Positions 62,378 through 64,000 of a stretch of 64,000 nucleotides of DNA are shown piece after piece. This stretch comes from CAYRHJ01 sp964424105. Lineage in GTDB: Bacteria > Planctomycetota > Phycisphaerae > UBA1845. The notes beneath the pieces were generated by a model. It did no database searches. It had not been told where the DNA came from and saw only the letters and a program-made list of their open reading frames with translations. Numbering within the stretch: position 1 is the stretch's first letter; each line of letters opens with the position of its first letter. Both the position numbers and the translations under genes were made by a program. Where the stretch lies: positions 1-64,000 of the forward strand of contig CAYRHJ010000010.1 in the NCBI GenBank assembly GCA_964424105.1, given 5' to 3'.

Positions 62378-63901
62378 TCAGTTTGAATGGGACAGGTCAT
62401 CGGTTTGTAATGGAATCGAGCGTAGTTCCCGCAGAAGTGCGGTGTAGGTGATCAACGTCCGCCGCCCGCCGGGCAGGGCCAATCCGGCCAGTAGTGTGGT
62501 TATCGAGAAAACCGCCAAATCAGCCAGCAGCGACATGAAGGGTGACGGTTGGCGGGGCGCCCATACTTGAAACGTCGCGGTGACAGCCATTCCCAGGAGC
62601 GAAGCGAGCAGGGGTCGCCAGATGGCTTCGACTACGAGTTGGAATTGGAGCGGAGTTTCTCGAAAGCAGTACAGAATCGCCGGCACCGAGTTTGCCAGCA
62701 TGGCAAGACTAAACGCGATGGCCACACCTGTCGGTCCCCATCGCAAACCAACGATCATGGCGATCACAATCATCGCGGAAGCGAACACATTCCACTTCAG
62801 TTGTCGGGCTGTTTGCCCCAGCGAAACGTAAACCCACCCGGTGGCGACGTTGATGGTTCCGAGAAAGGCGGCCACCGACAAACAATGAAACAGAGGCACC
62901 ACGCCGATCCATTGTTCGCCGAGCAGTACACGGACGAAATTTTCGGCCGCTACGATCATGAACGATACAATGGGCATGCCCAATCCGGCGATCAGAAAGA
63001 TGCACTTAACGTACGTTGAACGATACGCATCGGGCTTGTTTTGCAGTCGGCTGAGCGTGGGCACAACGACGTTGCTGAGCGGCGTGTTAATCTGATTGAT
63101 GGGAAACATCAGCATTTCATAGGCTTTGTCGTACAGTCCTAGCGGCCCAGCTCCGAATTTCCAACCAATCAATATTTTGTCCACATTTCGCACCGCATAG
63201 TTCAAGACGTTGAATGCGGTCAGGTGGCTTCCAAAGGACAGCATCGAACCCACGCCGCAACGTCGCACCGGCAGGCTCGGTCGCCATCGACAGGTCAGCC
63301 AAACACCGATCAGCGAGGCCGTCGCCAGGGTCAATTGCAACACCACAAGGGACCAGTAACCCGCATTTTCGTCGTGACGTGCGACCAACAAGGCTGCGGA
63401 CACAGCTAAGCCCATGGCTGCGACGTCAATCCAAGCCAGGGTCGCGAATTGCATCTGCCGGCGCAGGATGGCCTGATGTTGAACGGTCAAGCCGGCTAGG
63501 AAAAGTCCGAGCGCCAGCCACACCGTGATGGAAATCAATCGTTGCTCGTCGAAAAACCAGGCGATGGCGGGTGAGGCGGCGATGACGAGGACCGCTGCCA
63601 ACAGCCCAAATGCGACGTTTATCCAGAACAGTGTGCTGATTTGGGCATGATCAATTTGATCGCGCTGGATGGTCGCCGCGGCCAGACCCAGGTCCTTGAA
63701 ACGCATCACGAATCCCGTCAGCGCGGTCACCATGGCCACCAGGCCGAAATCTTCCGGCAACAGAAGCCTGGCCAATACGACGACCCCTCCCACATAAAGC
63801 CCGCCGCGAACGAGATTGGCTGCCAGTGTGATCACGCCGCCGCGAACGGATCGACGCTTCAGGTCAGACTCCAAATGCGCCGTTGAGAAGAATTCTTGCA
63901 C
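62378..63901 (-). CDS. O-antigen/exopolysaccharide flippase (Wzx-like, MOP superfamily)
   Basis: A 507-aa protein with twelve to fourteen transmembrane helices; an N-terminal SVRGGVITLAANLVRGGLYV and YGLYDKAYEMLMFPINQINT-like loop place it in the polysaccharide_synt/MOP family that flips lipid-linked oligosaccharides. The GTG at 63901 has GGGAG 5 nt upstream and is preferred; an ATG at 63937 is the longer option. Together with the GT39 enzyme, carbamoyltransferase and epimerase it points to envelope glycan assembly. The 60 bases after 63938 show nothing. Confidence 0.9.
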   Translation of the reverse strand: MQEFFSTAHLESDLKRRSVRGGVITLAANLVRGGLYVGGVVVLARLLLPEDFGLVAMVTALTGFVMRFKDLGLAAATIQRDQIDHAQISTLFWINVAFGLLAAVLVIAASPAIAWFFDEQRLISITVWLALGLFLAGLTVQHQAILRRQMQFATLAWIDVAAMGLAVSAALLVARHDENAGYWSLVVLQLTLATASLIGVWLTCRWRPSLPVRRCGVGSMLSFGSHLTAFNVLNYAVRNVDKILIGWKFGAGPLGLYDKAYEMLMFPINQINTPLSNVVVPTLSRLQNKPDAYRSTYVKCIFLIAGLGMPIVSFMIVAAENFVRVLLGEQWIGVVPLFHCLSVAAFLGTINVATGWVYVSLGQTARQLKWNVFASAMIVIAMIVGLRWGPTGVAIAFSLAMLANSVPAILYCFRETPLQFQLVVEAIWRPLLASLLGMAVTATFQVWAPRQPSPFMSLLADLAVFSITTLLAGLALPGGRRTLITYTALLRELRSIPLQTDDLSHSN

Positions 63902-64000
63902 GATGACTCCCGGCTGGCTCCCGGTCCTTGGGTGCATGACACTTTGGGCGAGGCATTCCTCCGCCCCGAACGGGGGGCATGACAGTGGCCACGGGTGAAG

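Overview
The window looks like a chromosomal stretch of a Planctomycetota-type bacterium, possibly Phycisphaerae-like. This is inferred from the gene families present: PEP-CTERM-tailed exported proteins, a prepilin-type N-methylation protein of the H-X9-DG kind, a CRTAC1/FG-GAP protein beside a multihaem TPR cytochrome, dockerin-like C-termini, a bacterial deoxyhypusine-synthase homologue, DUF3494 surface proteins and a GC-rich sequence. No 16S rRNA is present, so the taxonomy is tentative.

Layout. 1-626: a 36-nt-repeat/30-nt-spacer CRISPR array that enters from the left edge and ends in a truncated repeat fused to a dispersed palindrome. 0.7-9.3 kb (mostly minus strand): MOT1-type molybdate/sulfate transporter, dihaem cytochrome c peroxidase-like protein, an AhpD-like protein with cytochrome bd oxidase (cydAB), a DUF457 membrane protein and a GT39-like glycosyltransferase. 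9.9-10.2 kb: tRNA-Met with an IS5-type transposase remnant. 10.4-26.4 kb: a stress-response island with CsbD, KaiC-KaiB-PAS-DUF2294 operon, two more DUF2294 genes, CsrA, collagen-like OmpA lipoprotein, PRC-barrel, DUF892, an lmo0937-type micro-protein, DUF3309, two DUF3494 surface proteins and a YXWGXW-repeat protein. 26.4-31.8 kb: MmgE/PrpD protein, then etfB-etfA and a membrane Fe-S ETF:quinone oxidoreductase. 32-43 kb: housekeeping and metabolism (acylphosphatase, thiS-thiG, polyamine genes for arginine decarboxylase, a homospermidine-synthase-like protein and agmatinase, rdgB, rph, thiL-tsaE, tRNA-Ala, tRNA-Lys), interrupted by many mobile palindromes. 43.6-55.7 kb: CBM9-like lipoprotein, CRTAC1 and multihaem cytochrome pair, carbamoyltransferase, epimerase, endonuclease IV, citrate synthase. 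56.0-58.6 kb: a PstI/BsuBI-type restriction-modification cassette apparently inserted in the 3' end of a PEP-CTERM gene. 58.5-64 kb: PEP-CTERM, dockerin-like and prepilin-like exported proteins, a His-rich small protein and an O-antigen-type flippase.

The most interesting signal is a structured 5'-leader RNA found four times within 10 kb (10927-11040 minus, 14782-14887 minus, 16001-16121 plus, 20070-20182 plus). Each copy has a hairpin, a 4-bp helix whose sequence covaries between copies, an inner GC hairpin, an invariant GAGUA, and a long terminator-like hairpin with a U-run placed 40-85 nt before a gene. The genes controlled would be a small basic stress protein, kaiC-kaiB-PAS-DUF2294, the collagen-like OmpA lipoprotein, and DUF2294-csrA. 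I do not recognise it as a described riboswitch class. It would tie a KaiBC module, CsrA and surface proteins into one regulon controlled by premature termination.

A second theme is at least four families of dispersed palindromes (called A-D here) that travel together: a ~166-bp A+C+D block is duplicated 2 kb apart, a B element sits in frame inside a carbamoyltransferase gene, a 345-bp MITE-like unit with 18-bp terminal inverted repeats encloses B and D copies, and an A element abuts the CRISPR array. Start codons were moved from the longest-ORF start wherever a Shine-Dalgarno sequence, signal peptide or family length favoured another.
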